Source: Ariolimax columbianus (Eukaryota > Mollusca > Gastropoda > Stylommatophora > Arionidae). From it: a stretch of DNA of 64,000 bases. Positions 31,925 to 46,900 of the stretch are shown in pieces. Below the pieces are notes generated by a model. That model was given only the letters and a program-made list of their open reading frames with translations. It was not told the DNA's origin and did not search any database. The DNA lies in assembly GCA_036924085.1 (NCBI GenBank), contig JAVGWX010000012.1, positions 7,092,478 through 7,156,477 on the forward strand. The letters are read 5' to 3'. Every line of letters starts with the position of its first letter. The first letter of the stretch is position 1. The translations under genes were made by a program, and so were the position numbers.

Positions 31925-34900
31925 GTAAGATGATCGTATTTCTTTCTGCACTAAAAGGCCACTTCTTTTGACATTCATTACAAATTGTAACTATCGTCAT
32001 TGATGAGCATTATTTTCTTTGACAACTTCATGTTTGTTTGAACAATCATTGTTTCTATCACTTTAATCATCATTGGAAGTTTCATCTTTTATGGAGCAAT
32101 CATTATTAATCACCTTCATCTACATTGATAGTTCCATCTTTGATAGAGCAATCATTGTTACTATCACATGCATCTTTATTGTAAATGCCATGTTTAATTG
32201 ACCAATCATCTTCATCGCACGTGCATCTTTTATGAAACAATCATTGGCATTATACATTTGAATTTCTTAGAACAGTACCTTCATTGCTACCTTCATTATG
32301 AGTTTCCTCTCAGATTCAGAAAAGATGCGTGTCACGGAAGAATATATAAGGAGAGTATACCCGCCATAAACAGGAATACAAGCATATACAGATGGCTCAT
32401 CCAATGGAGGTGGATGGGTCTATTACAGACTAAAGTACGGAGGAGACAAACACTCGAATATTAACAACGTAAACTTACTCAAATAACTTTCGTGCAGAAA
32501 CAGGGGCACTGAAGGCCGTAGCTGAGCATGTAATCCTAGATAAAAATTTCTACCAAGAAAGTATAGTATTCCTTACTGATGCCTAATCAATATTAGCAGT
32601 GCTAAAACAACTTAAAGATGCCGATCTCGAGCAAAGTATGCACTCCCTGACACAGCAGAACACCCAAGGTTGGTCATACAGTGGATACCATCCCACTGCT
32701 ATATTGATGGGAAACTGCAGATACATTAGCAAATTGTGGAGTCGCATCCGCATAAACAGACTTCAGCATCACATATAAGGAGGCCACGACCATCATTAAA
32801 TCCAACTTCAGGGGGACAAAGGCTGACCAACACCACGACTTCCGAAAAGAAGACATCTACTTTATTTTAATTTAACTAGAGAAGAGCAAGTTACCATCTT
32901 CAGATTGAGAAATGGACACAACAAACTCAAGGGTCATCTTTACAACAACATGAGGATTGGGACAAATGACAGATGTCCATGTGACATAACAGACTCAAGG
33001 GTCATCTTTACAACAACATGAGGATTGGGACAAATGACAGATGTCCATGTGGGGAGCCCACGATGAACATGGAACACATCATACAAAGCAGCGGTCTCAC
33101 AGAAGAAGAGCGAGAACACAACTAGCCTCGGAGACATAAATGAGACAAGAAATGAATGGAGATTGAACAGCCTTACAAACAGAAACCGGGAACTTGATCT
33201 GAGGTTAACGAAGACGAAGAGGAAGAATATGAAGTTCCCTCTCAAATGAATCAATAATTTGTTACACTAGTATTAAGGTCAGGTCAGGTCAGGTCAATCC
33301 GTAACGGGTGAGGTCGTTGGGGCACACATGAAGACATCCTCACAACCCCACGACACCTTTCTCTGTCAGCTGCCGCTGCATGTGACTCTTCTGGTCGAAG
33401 ATTGGTCCATCATTTTATGTTGTCCTCCCACCTCTTTTCGGGACAGCCTCTTCGTCGTCTGCCTTGCACCTTTCCGTGCAGGATCAAATTTGCAAGACTA
33501 TTTGATCTCGATATGTGACCGTACCAAGTGAGTTTCCTTCTTTTGACAGTTGCCAAGAGGTCTTCAAAAGGTCCGATTGCTGTTGTAATTTGATCTTAAA
33601 TTTCCTCAATTGTAACTTGATCTGTGTACGTGACGTTTAAAAGTCTTCGGAAACATCCCATCTCCAAGGCCCGTATCCTTCGTTGAAGGTCGGCTGTAAC
33701 TGTCCATGTCTCACACGCATAGAGACATATTGACAGGACCAATGTACGTATTAATCTGATTTTCATGCATAGTGTTAACCGTTTATCTTGCCAGATTTAT
33801 TGGCTGTGCCATTCTGACCAATACTTTACATTTTGATACTTCATCCCTGACATTCGACCCTATATATTTAAAACAGTCAACCACTTCGAGTTTAGGTCCA
33901 TTAGCTTTTACTCTGATGTTGAAGCCATTGGCGTTGTTGGTCATTGATTTTGTCTGTCCAGCGTTTATCTCTATACCATAGTCAAGAGCTGTTTCATCGA
34001 GCCTTCTGACCCATTTTTGGAGTTCTGCTTCTGAACTTGCCGACCCGTCGATGTCATTATGCAAAAAAAAGGTTGGCAATCGTTCGGTCCCCTATCTTAA
34101 CAGTAGCAACGTGACCTCCAAGTGCCTCACTCATAATTCCTTCAAGGAATATGTTGAAAAGAGTTGGAGAGAGTGTACACTCCTGTCTCTCACCAACTGA
34201 TATGCGAAACAATTACCCTCGCCTCCCATTCAAAAGAACTGCGCTGGACGCTTTGTTCTGAAGTTCAAGGACTTTTGTAATATTTCTGTTGATTGTATTC
34301 ATCCTCATGGTTGCCCATAGCGCTTTATGCCATACCCTATCAAACGCCTTCTTAAAATGAACAAACACGTGATACAGTTTTTGCTGCTGTTCTAGATATT
34401 TCTCGCTTGGGGTTTCAATCCGTCGATGATTAATCTAAGCATGACCTTGCTATGCCGGTTGATGGAGCTTATTGTTCTGTAATTGTTGGCACAGCTTTAG
34501 ATTTCCAGACTTATGTAACGGTATAACCATTGATTTTGTCCATAGGTCCGGCCAGTTTCCTGTCGCGCATATTTGGTTGCAGGTGTGAGTCAGGCCTTCC
34601 ACCACTACCTCCCCACCTGCCTGTAAGAGCTCTGCTGGTATATTGTCCACGCCTGCAGCCGTCCTTCTCAATGTCTTTAACTCTGCAGCTACCTCTTCCT
34701 TCGTGATCAGTTGGTTATCCTCTCTAGTTGTTGGTGTCGGAGGGATAGTTTTCTCATGTTCGTTCCGTCCCTCATAGTTGTATAACTCGGTACAGTACTC
34801 TGTCCATCGTGCCAGCACGTCATTGTCCTCAATGAGACTCTTGCTGCTTTTATCCTGGATCATAAAGTTCCTGCCTTGTCTTTATGTTACCAATGTTTGA

Positions 34901-37900
34901 CCACTTTTCATGCTCCTTCAGTGTAGAATGAAGACGGGTATATTCATTAAAAATACATTCAATTCCTATATCATACTTTTGTTGTAGAATCTTGTAAAGG
35001 TGTGGTTCATGACCTATGATATATATATAGCTGTTAAATACGAAGAAATTTCCAAACACACACACACACACAGTCATGTGCCTGCGCACACACACTCAAC
35101 CACACAAACGCATGCACACACATGCGCATGCACACTTATACGCATATGCGCATGCTTGCATCAGGGCCAGCGATTAATAGCTTACAGTTTGAATCAGGGT
35201 CAGCAATTCATAGCGGACTGCTTGCATCAGGGTAAGAGACTCATATATGGCTGCTTGCATCAGGGTAAGAGACTCATATATGGCTGCTTACATCAGGGTA
35301 AGAGACTCATATCTGGCTGCTTGCATCAGGGTAAGATACTCATATCTGGCTGCCTCCATCAGGGTAAGAGACTCATATATGTCTGCTTGCATCATGGTAA
35401 GAGACTCATATATGGCTGCTTACATCAGGGTAAGAGACTCATATCAGGCTGCTTGCATCAGGGTAAGAGACTCATATCTGGCTGCTTGCATCAGGGTAAG
35501 AAACTCATAGCTGGCTGCTTCCATCAGGGTAAGAGACTCATATCTGGCTGCTTCCATCAGGGTGAGAGACTCATATCTGGCTGCTTCCATCAGGGTAAGA
35601 GACTCATATCTGGCTGCTTGCATCAGGGTAAGAGACTCATATCTGGCTGCTTCCATCAGGGTAAGAGACTCATATCTGGCTGCTTCCATCAGGGTGAGAG
35701 ACTCATATCTGGCTGCTTCCATCAGGGTAAGAGACTCATATCTGGCTGCTTCCATCAGGGTGAGAGACTCATATCTGACTCTTTCAATGTGACTGGCTGT
35801 TTGCAGGAGGCTCAGGGACTCATATCTGACTAAGACCCTATTCCGCCTTGAAGTGGGACACTGATAAAAGGTTGCAGTTACGTAGTTTGGCAAAGATAAT
35901 ATGGATCACATAGGAGACGTATATATGATTGCAAATATGCCGAGCTGGAAGTGGATGTATGTGGCCGTACTTCCCATCCCAGATTCACCTTAAACTACCT
36001 TACAACATCATGCCTACCGTTACAAGACGCAAGCCTAATAATAAAACTATTATTACTCTGTATCTAAACGTTTTAGAGCATGTTCTCATTTCAGAGTGTA
36101 CCTCAAAAAGCCTCCGAACTATTTGCTCGATTAAAGGCACAGGCTAAACTGATAGCAGCACTTCGACGAGTAGAAAATGGGACGATTATTGATAAATTGA
36201 AAGTCGTACTAGATTTTGTAATCGGTGAATCGTTCGACGGTCAGACAGCTCCAACAGTAAGTGATGAACGAGTGGCTCTTCTTGGTTTTCTTAGTGTCAG
36301 AGAGATGGACACATTCTGTTATCTTATACGGCATACCTTTCATTGTGTCTCTTCACTTTACTCTCTTCTTTTATCTTAGACATCTTCATCTAACACACTC
36401 AGGAGATTCGGTCTTATCTTCAACATTCTCATCTAACACACTCAGGAGTATTGGTCTTCTTTGTTGTTGCTTAGATGTATGCCTCACTAGTTTCTACTGG
36501 CGGAGCCTCGCCCATTCCATCCTAGACCGTAGTCCATTTGGCGATCTCAGGACGCATAAACCAGTGCTTGGATGCATGTATGCGTCTGTATGTACCTATG
36601 CTAGGTGTGTGCACCCTCAGAAGCTAGCCCAACCAAAGTGCAATGGAAGGGCCTCAACCTGAGGGCGCGTATGAAAGTTGTGCAAGAGAGTCAAATGAGT
36701 GGAGTGAGAAGGGGAAAAGTTTGTGTCATCACTGCTCGGTCTTACCTTCAACATTCTCAAATTAATCCACGCAGGAGACGCGGTCTTATCTTCACCATTC
36801 TCAGCTAACACACTCGGTCTTATCTTCAATATTCTTATCTAACACACTCATGAGAGTGAGTTTGATCTTCAGTATTCTCTAACACACTCATTAGACGTGG
36901 TCGTATCCTCAACATTCTCATCTAACACACTCAGGTAGACGCGGTCTTATAACTTAACTTAACTGAACGTAATGTCTTTATACTGTTTTAGAAGACTCTG
37001 CAGAGTCTGTATACAACCAGTTACATTTACATTACCTTGCTCTAAAAGCAATGCGCATCCAGTTTATTGTTAAATGCATTAACTGTCCCTGCCTCCACTA
37101 CCTCCCCTGGCAATGCATTCCAAACATTCACCACTCTCTGACTTAAAGATTATCTCCTAATATATAATCTGGACTTCTCTGTAGTTAATATGTAGCTATA
37201 CTCTCTTGTTCTTGTGGGTGGCTGTATTTTAAAAACAAATCTTGTTATAGTCTAATTTATCCGTCCATCTGATCATCTTTTAACAAGTATTAAGTCACCA
37301 CGAATTCTTCTCTCTTCTTTACACTGTTGGCCACTTTTTCTGTCCTTCCTCATAACTGTAATTCTGGAATCTCACTATCAGCCTTGACGCTCTTTGTTGT
37401 ATTCTTTCCAGCATGTTTATATTCCCTCTATAAAAAGGAATCCACACCTGTACACAGTTCTCCAATCTAGGTCCAACAAATGTTTTATACAGTTTGACTA
37501 TCACTTCCTTGATAGCATGTTTAATATTTAAAAAAAAATCATACTTAACATTGCATTTGCCTTTTTCACTGCTACCTGAACTTGCTCACTCACCTTACCT
37601 GTATGATCTATTTGAACTTCTAGGTCCTTTGCTAATCTATCTTTCAAATATTGTTTTTTTTTCCATTCTGTAATTATGTTCCATATTGGATCTACTCATG
37701 TGGATGACTTAACATTTATCTACATTAAACTCCATTTGCCAGCTTACGTACCATTCTCGAATTTTATTTTAATCTGACCTCAATATATCCACTTCTGCTT
37801 TACATGAGACACTACTTCATATTTTTGTGTCATCAGCAAATTTTGCAATCATGGATCTCATATCAATGTCCGAATCGTTTTTATATATCAATAACAAAAT

Positions 37901-40900
37901 TGGTCCCAAAACCGAGCCCTGTAGCACACCACGTTTCACTTCACACCACTCAGAGTACTCCTTATTTATGTCTACTCGCTGCCTTCGTCCCGTTAACCAA
38001 TTTTCAATCCATTATCAACTTCCCCTCCAATTCTATATGATTTTAACGTTTGAAATAATATTTGATTGAGGTACTCTATCAAAGGCCTTTGCAAAATCTA
38101 CATAAAGAACGTCCACTGGCTCCCCTTTATCTATCATTTTAGTAACCGCCTCCATGAATTCTAATAGATTTGTTAAACACGATCTCCTTCTAGTAAACCC
38201 CATGCTGACTATTTCTAATTAGATTAATCTTGTCTAATTGCATTACAATATTTTCTTTGATTATTGACTCTAACAATTTACAGACTATGTTCGTTAAACT
38301 CACCGGTCTATAATTTGCTGGATCTGATTGTTTGCCCTTTTTGAATAAGGGGATCACTCCTGCTTCTTTCTAATCCTGTGGAACAATCCCTTTTGCAAGT
38401 GATTGAGAACATATTATAGCCAATGGTTTGCTAGTGTGTCTCTAATTTCAAACAGCAGTTTTGGATGAATACCATCTTGACCTGGACATTTATCAACTTT
38501 CAACCCATCCATTTTTTAAAACCATTTCCTCTATAATAATAATTGATTTTGAAAAATAGATATTATTCTCTGGGATCTTTTAGCAGTCCTCTTTTGTGTA
38601 GACTGTGCCAAAGTACTGATTGAGTAGATTAGCTGCCTCCTTATTCTCAGTTATTATTTTCCCTGTACTGTCTACGAGAGGGCCTACTTTGTCTTTCCTT
38701 GTTTTTTTTTTATTTCTAACTTAAGAGAAGAAGCTTTTACTATCAGTCGTGATCTGAGCAAGTTTTTTTTTTCGAAGTCAATTTTTGCTGTTTAATTGAC
38801 ATTCTGTGCTATGTTCTGCTTGTCAACATATTTTAAATACGTTGCTTATGATTTACATGATTAAATATATTTTTCCATGCTTTATTTTTAGCTCTTCTAC
38901 ATTTAACTACAAATCTAGTTATCCACGTTCTACTCCCTACATGGAACACATTCCTCTTTTAGCGTTTCTAGAACTGTTTTAAAACTTTCCCATTCCTGGT
39001 CAACATTTGTTCCTTTGACAATATAGTTCCAGATTATTTGGCTTGCTGCCTCTTTCATCCTCTTAACATCTGCCTTAGAGTAGTCGTATGTTCGCGTATT
39101 TATGTTTACTTATTTCTCTGCACTAAGATACAAACGGATAATGTAATGGTCATTTGAGCCAAACAGTTCCCCAACGGTAACGTTTTCAATAATATTTTCC
39201 TGTCTAGTAAAAACTAAGTCGACTGTGTCTTTGCCTCTGGTGGCTGCTTTTACATGTTGACTTCACATTTTCTCAGTTATGTACTTAACAAAAGGTTTTA
39301 ATCTACAAGTACTTCTGCCATTTCCCATTTTATTTCTAGAAAGTTGAAATTCCCCATTAATACTAATTTCCTTTCACTGGCTTTTGCTATGCTACTATTC
39401 AGTTCATGATCTTCCTATTTTTTGACTTGATGGACATCTGTAGCATACTCTAAACACTGTTTTTTCACCCCCCACCATCTTTTCTATTTATCCCCATACG
39501 CTTTCATTTTTGTTACCACATGAACAATCATCTTTGATCGTTATATTAACATAATTTGTACAGTATAATAAAACGTCACCTCCCTTATCCTTGTCTCCAA
39601 CTACCTTATCTTTCCGTAACATTGTATATCCCTGTATTTCACGTTCACTATCTGCAATGTCCTCATGTGTCCATGATTCTTTTAACCCTATTATATCTGG
39701 TTTTTCTTCTTCTACAAAGAGTTCCAATTCTTCTATTTTTTTCATTATGCTTCTCACATTTGCATAAAAACATTTTAGTTTGTGATGTTGTTTTTCCACG
39801 GTTGGCTTTTGCTTTAATTTTTACTTATTTCACACTTCTCTGACCCCAACTCTCCCCTTTGACTACATCCTCTATAGCACCATATTATAGTCCTATTTTT
39901 AGTCTCATCCTTCATAGGCCTCACTAGTTTAAGTTTCTAACACAATGATTAAACATATACTTTGCTACAACTTGCTGTGCTATCTCATTTATATGTAAAC
40001 CTCTCTATTCTAACATTTTACTTGTGTCTTTTTTCACATCAATAAATTCCATTCCCATGTCAGCACACATCACCTGTAACCTAAGGATGATACCTATTAT
40101 ATTTCTATCTAGTCTGACCCACCTGCTCTATCTAAAATGCCCATCATTTAGACCTTTCTGAACTTTTCAAAAGTGTTCCCATAAGACTTTTTATATTTAT
40201 TCATAATTATTTCGATACCAACTCTCTTTTATTTTATTAGTTCCTACCAATACCACAAAATGACTGTCTCCTCTGTCCTCTATCCTCTTTATTCTCCACT
40301 CTATTCCCTCTATTTTTGCTCCCCCTATATCCATTCTATCAAACATGTTGTGTTGTTTAGACAAATGTCTGCCAACCTCCCTCACCATTGAATCTCCTAC
40401 TACCAATACTGACCTAACACCTATATTTGCATACTTCTCTGCAAAGCTCTGTGCCATGTGGACAGTTTCCTCACTAAAATCGCCCTTACTTCTAATTTGT
40501 ATTACCTTCTCCAACCCATACCTAACTGACAATGATTTAATTTTATCACATTAACTACATCTTGATTTGTCTTTACATCTCACTCCATTTGTGCCTGCCT
40601 CTCTTCGATTCTACATACCCTACATATAACGTTTCCATCATCTTTCAACGTTGTACCTAGCCCTACACTAATGCAAACATTTGTCAACATTGTCATCTAA
40701 TACACTCAGTAGAATCGGTCTTATCCTCAACATTGTCATCTAACACACTCAGGAGAATCGGTCTTATCCTCAACATTCTCATCTAACACACTCAGGAGAA
40801 GCGGTCTTATCTTCAGTATTCCCTAACACACTCAGTACTACATTGGTCCCTCTTTTAATTTGTCCAAATATATAATGTTATTGTGTAGCCGACCTCATGC

Positions 40901-43900
40901 ACAAGCCCTTGTTGTTGTTGCTGCAGTTATTGTTGTTGCTGTTGTTGTTGTTGTTATTGTTGCTGTTGTTGTAAGTTGTTGTTATTGTTGCTGTTGTTGT
41001 TATTATTGTTGTTGTTGCTGCTGTTGTTGTTGTTGTTTCTGCAGTTGTTGTTGTTTCTGATGTTGTTGCAGTTGTTGTTGTTGCTATTGTTTTTGTTGTT
41101 GCTGCTGTTGCTATTGTTGCTGCTGTTGTTGTTGTAAGTTGTTGTTATTGTTATTGCTGCTATTGTTGCTGTTGTTGTTGTTGCTGCTGCTGTTGTTGTT
41201 GTTTTTGTTGCTGTTGTTGTTGTTGTTATTGTGCAATGCTCATAGTGAGCATCTATACTCTTGTGTGCGCCCTGAATAGGGCTTTAAGTGTCGGGTTACA
41301 GGTACTTTGTTCGCATTTCGACCGTGCTTATGAATGGAGACTGGGGTTCATCAGGCGCTTGCGGAATGTTTGACTATCATCGTGTCGCCCACTGCTACAT
41401 GGATCACGTCGATCATCCATGGTAGCCACCCTGTCATAAAATAATATCCTGTATCCAGGAAAACCTGAGTGGCAGTGAGGCTGGTGATCTGACCCAGCTG
41501 ACCGTGACTAATATGGCTGATCAGTTGGCTTTGCGTGTCCGCCAGAACTCTTCGTCGACACTAATAAACATGACAGATTCCAATGTGAATGTTTTTAATC
41601 TCCTCTTTTGAAGCCAGGTAACGCAGCCATTATCAGACAACAAAATCAATCAAAAGCATCGGTTTCAAACAAATAATCTTCCTGCCCTGTCCTCGCCTTT
41701 CTTACGGCTTGTATGACTGTCTCAAACTATTTTCGTTTTGAGCATGTAGGTTTATCTTCACTGCTCTTGCCCCAAGGATTCCAGAACCGCGACTATCTTG
41801 TAATGATTTCCGTTTTTGTCCATAACCAATGTCATATCCAACCCCTTCTACTTACGCCACGTCCCAGTGACATCTGATCGTTTCTTTGCGCTGATGGACA
41901 TTAGTGACTTTATCATACTGATTTGCTTCTCCATTCGCTGCAGGCATCTGTTGCTGAAGCTTGGACCTATCTCCCGCTTGGTTTTGTGCCCTACCCTCCC
42001 CTACCACAAACCCACACACATTACAGAGTTAAAACGTAGAACGGACTTCCTATAGAGTTGAAAATCTGAATTTTTGTGGCGGACTTTATTTTTTTCTCGA
42101 ATTCCACAAAAACAGCGAAGTAGGGAAAGACCTCGCATTTAATATTCACAATGTGATTTCTCTATTTCCACCTCCCACTTTGTCGATATTGCTAACAAAA
42201 TAAATTGAATGCATCCACTTGTTGTAGTATTAATATTTCAGTTCAGTTATGACAAGGCAAATAGGTACAATATATCTGACAATCTTCTCTAACCTAAAAT
42301 TTCACAAAATTGTTTTTTACAGGAAAAAGTCCATCCTTGTTTAACGACAACTTCAGCCTGTATATTCTAGTTCGAATTAAGGACAACTTGAGCCTGAATA
42401 TTCTAGTTCGAATTAAGGACAACTTTAGCCTGTATATTCTAGCTCGAATTAAGAACAACTTCAGCCTGTTTATTCTAGCTCGAATTAATGACAACTTGAG
42501 CCTGTATATTCTAGTTCGAATTAAGGGCAACTTGAGCCTGTATATTCTAGTTCGAATTAAGGACAACTTGAACCTGTATATTCTAGTTCGAATTAAGGAC
42601 AACTTCAGCCTGTATATTCTAGTTCGAATTAAGGACAACTTCAGCCTGTATATTCTAGTTCGAATTAAGGACAACTTCAGCCTGTATATTCTAGTTCGAA
42701 TTAAGGACAAATTCAGCCTGTATATTTTAGTTCGAATTAAGGACAACTTGAGCCTGTATATTCTAGTTCGAATTAAGGACAACTTCAGCCTGTATATTCT
42801 AGTTCGAATTAAGGACAACTTCAGCCTGTATATTCTAGTTCGAATTAAGGACAACTTCAGCCTATATATTCCAGCTGAAATTAAGGACAATTTAACCTAG
42901 CTAACGCAACATTTATCCAGGTTAGCTGCATAGTCTGTTCAACCAGTTTCTTCTACTTGATCAAAGAAAACTTTCCATATCCAAACTGTTCGTGAATGCA
43001 GTAACTGATCCTGTCTTTATTATTTTCTGTTGCAATGAATCCAAAGCTTTCAACCTTCTCTGACTCAAATATTTCGTTTTATCTAATCTGTACATATTTT
43101 TAGAATGTATTTGTTACTGTGTCTGCTTGTTCTATTCGAATTTATCCTCTACCTTGAATTACTAAGAAACCTGTGTTACATAGCATGCGATTCTTCGCTT
43201 GTCTAGACACTGCAGGCCTGGGGTTTGTAAGTCTTGCTATATAACTATAATTGCAGATTCCCACAGTAAGTTTTGTCGCTCTTCTCTGTACCCTTTCCAT
43301 TATCTTCATATCCCCTCTACGATAAGGACTTCACTCCTGAACAAAGCCACACATTCCAACTGGAATCATCTACAATTTGGTATAACAATAACAAACAACA
43401 AAAAAAAGGTAGCTCAAATAGCATACGTTGTTGTCGGGCATGAAAAGTTAACGACTTCATTGTAGTAGATGTCAGCTTGATATTGTATTTCCTTAGCTAA
43501 GATAAATATATGTAGGCATTGCCAGTTGGGTGAAATGAACAACTGGAGCGTATCGTGAATGGTGATCAAATCCTGTACCTTTGGTTTTATAAGCACTCCT
43601 CTACTCATACTCTCTCTCTCTCTTCTGTATCACATTAATTTAATCAAATCCTTTCAGCTTCCCGTGGAGCACATGTCTTCATCAACTACACGTAAAGCCA
43701 TTCTGTCCTAGGCCATCCATTACAGCTCTCTATACGTCATTGCATATGCTTCTCTACAGTTCTATTCTCCGTGTCTCTTGGTCGGCCTATACTTCTCTTG
43801 TCTTGACCATTCCAAAGCAGAGATTCTCTTGTTATGTTATTTGCTGGTTTCTTAATGTGTGTCCAATCCAACGCTAGCCCCTTCACCTACGATATTTTCC

Positions 43901-46900
43901 AGTGCTATCTCGACGAGGCACAGACACACAGAAAACTAATTGCAAAGATCAGAACACAGCAGTCATCCTTTTTTGGATAGGTTATGGGCTTGGAGCACGT
44001 ATTGACAGCTGTAAAGATAGCAGGAAAGAGAGACAGATGAAGGCTGAGAAAGAAGATGTTGGACAGCCTGAGAGAATGGCACGGGCGACAATCAACGACA
44101 GAGTGTGTAAGCGGCACACGTGACAGAACAGGATGGATGTCAATGATCGCCAACGCCAACCGGTATGGAACTAGATGATGATGATCTTTATAGTACACAA
44201 CTAATTTATGACAATTTTCCCCAGAACTGCTCTGTCAGTGTTGGTGTCTCAACTCCTGTCAACGGTAATTTTACATCACTGTCTAATTCAATCAAGAGTA
44301 TATTACACACGTATCCAACCATTCGGAACTGTACACTGGACGTGCATCACAATGTCTCTAGTTATATCACTGGTAAGTGCTTGTTTGATGTCACCTGTCT
44401 GCCCCACGCGGTATGTGTACCGCTTTATTGACAATATAGGTAAGCTCAACATGTTGTTTTGTTTTGTCACGTGGTTCTCTGATCGTATTTTATGTTGTTG
44501 TTCGACGGTACTACGTTCATTTTGTTATTGACGGTTTTTTTTGTGTGGTCCGCATTGAATTGTGGAGATTGACACGCTCGTGACAACTCAGCTGTAAATG
44601 AGGAACTCACTTGTCCTTAACAAATGCAAGATATCGAGAAAAGGAGCTGACTATTTCTGAGTGGCTGCTTGTTTTCCATATCACTCGCATCAGAGTCTTT
44701 CTCGTTTGATGATTTTCTTTGGTGGCAGGTTTGCAGTGGCTTTATTACCTGCTGAAACATTATGAAGAAGGTGGACCCTAGTCCTCCTGGATGTATTGTA
44801 AAGAGAGGCTCTTCGGTTGGCTCACCACTTTCGGAATAATAATATCGATTATTACCCCGCTGGCCAGGCTGCTGTTACATAACATATTTAAAGTTAATTT
44901 GCGTATTATGTTTCTGCAGGTTTTCAGTCAAAACAAGAAACATTGGCTGTGGCACTTGACCTGGAAGACGCATACAACCGTGTCGATTTTGGGACGTTAA
45001 TGACATGCTTGAATGAACCCGTGAATTGTTTGTTTGATATCAGCAACCCTGATAAAAATAACAGTTGCAATGCGCGTGGGATCTTGGACATCCTAACCGA
45101 GGCGAAAATGTGCAGAACTGCCCCAAGGGTCTCCTCACTCACCGGTGCTGTTCAACATCTACACAGTAAAAGTGGCCACAGGGACAGGAGCAACGTTGAC
45201 ATTTGCCGATGACATCCTAACGTACAGAACTACTGGTTTATACAGGCAATAGTTGGTCAACGACATCCAGTAAACCTTGCAGGCGATCTCTCAGTGGAGT
45301 GACTCAATCTCCAATATCTATCAGAACAAGGCCTGCATGGCGTGGTGCTATTTGAATAACTCTGTAGTAAAGGCAGAACTCCCGCTAATCACATTTGAGG
45401 GATACACCAATGACAGGTGTGACAGGTTGAAATACCTCTGAGTGACGTTTGAGTGATTCGGAGTCTTTATTACAATTGCCATGGTGACCAGACCGTACAA
45501 AGATGCTAGCAAGGGCTGCCGAGGCTGCTGCCAACTGTGATGCCTCAAGTTCATACTATTTCGTCAGGTTGTGTTGTCAGTTATCTATTACGGACCTGGC
45601 ATCCTCATACTATCAAGAACAGAGTGAAAGGTTGAAACGCATCCAGAATGAAGGTATGTGACTGGTCCTGGGCTGCACTCGAGATACCCCAATTGTGAAT
45701 ATGCAGTACATGCTGGAATTGTTATTGGTGACATCCAGACATATACTCCCAACCGGTTCTTGTTCGTCAACTCTATTATAGGTTAAGCAATCTGCGAAAA
45801 TTTCAGAATCGATAAAATCCACACATGCTCATACATCCCTTTACTTCTCTAACCGTACGTGGTGCAGGTAGAATTATGATAGCCGAGACCTTCACCATGT
45901 CTGGTTTAATACCGTACTGGCTTACCATAACGCCCAGGTACCTGATTTCCCTTTTCAGAAACTTACATTTACTCAGTATAAGCTTCGCTGAATGCGCTGT
46001 CAGCCTATTGACCACTTTATGTGCATGTTCCAGATGGTTTTCTGCCGTTCCAGCCGTGTGAAGCTTCGCTGAATGCGCTGCCAGCCTATTGACCACTTTC
46101 TGTGCATGTTCCAGACGGTTTTCTGCCGTTCCAGCCTTCTGAATACCGTCGATGTCGGTCATGGTGAATGTCTGCATCCTGATGAGGACTTCCTCCATGA
46201 ACCAAGCTCATCTCATATAAGTGGCTGGGGACTCTTTAAGCCCAAATGCCATGGCAATCCATGCGAAACTTTCCACACGACATTCCATGCGAAACTTCCC
46301 ACATGACATTCCACGTGAAACTTCCCACATGAAATTACATGCGAAAGTTACCACATGACATTACATGCGAAACTTCCCAAATGACACTCCATGCGAAACT
46401 TCTCACATTACATTTCATGCAAAACTTCCCACATGATATTCCATGCGAAACTTCCCACATGACATTCTATGCAAAACTTCCCACATGATATTCCACGTGA
46501 AACTTCCAACATGAAATTCAATGCGAAACTTTTCACATGACATTCCACGCGAAACTTCCCACTTGACATTCCAAAGGAAACTTCCCACATGACATTCCAA
46601 AGGAAACTTCCCACATGCCATTCCAAGGGAAACTTCCCACATGACATTCCAAGGGAAACTTCCCACATGACATTCCAAGGGAAACTTCCCACATAAGTGC
46701 AGAATGTGCTTTTCTTCTTAGCCCCAGGCGTCATTGGGATACAACCAAATCTCGTCGCACGTCAAGAGTTGTGAAGTATTCTGACTTGTTTAAAGTCTCT
46801 AAGATATCATATATCAGCGGAATGGGGTTCGACATGTTTGTTGTGGTCTGATTCAAAGCCCGGTAATCACAATCAAACCTATGTGTCCCATGCTTCCTAG

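Noticed and set aside
29812..35800. CRISPR-like arrays
   Set aside because: The tandem units have no unique spacers and the genome is eukaryotic. They are minisatellites.
42294..42900. Paired 196- and 198-codon proteins on opposite strands
   Set aside because: Both are readings of a 39-bp tandem repeat whose period is a multiple of three.
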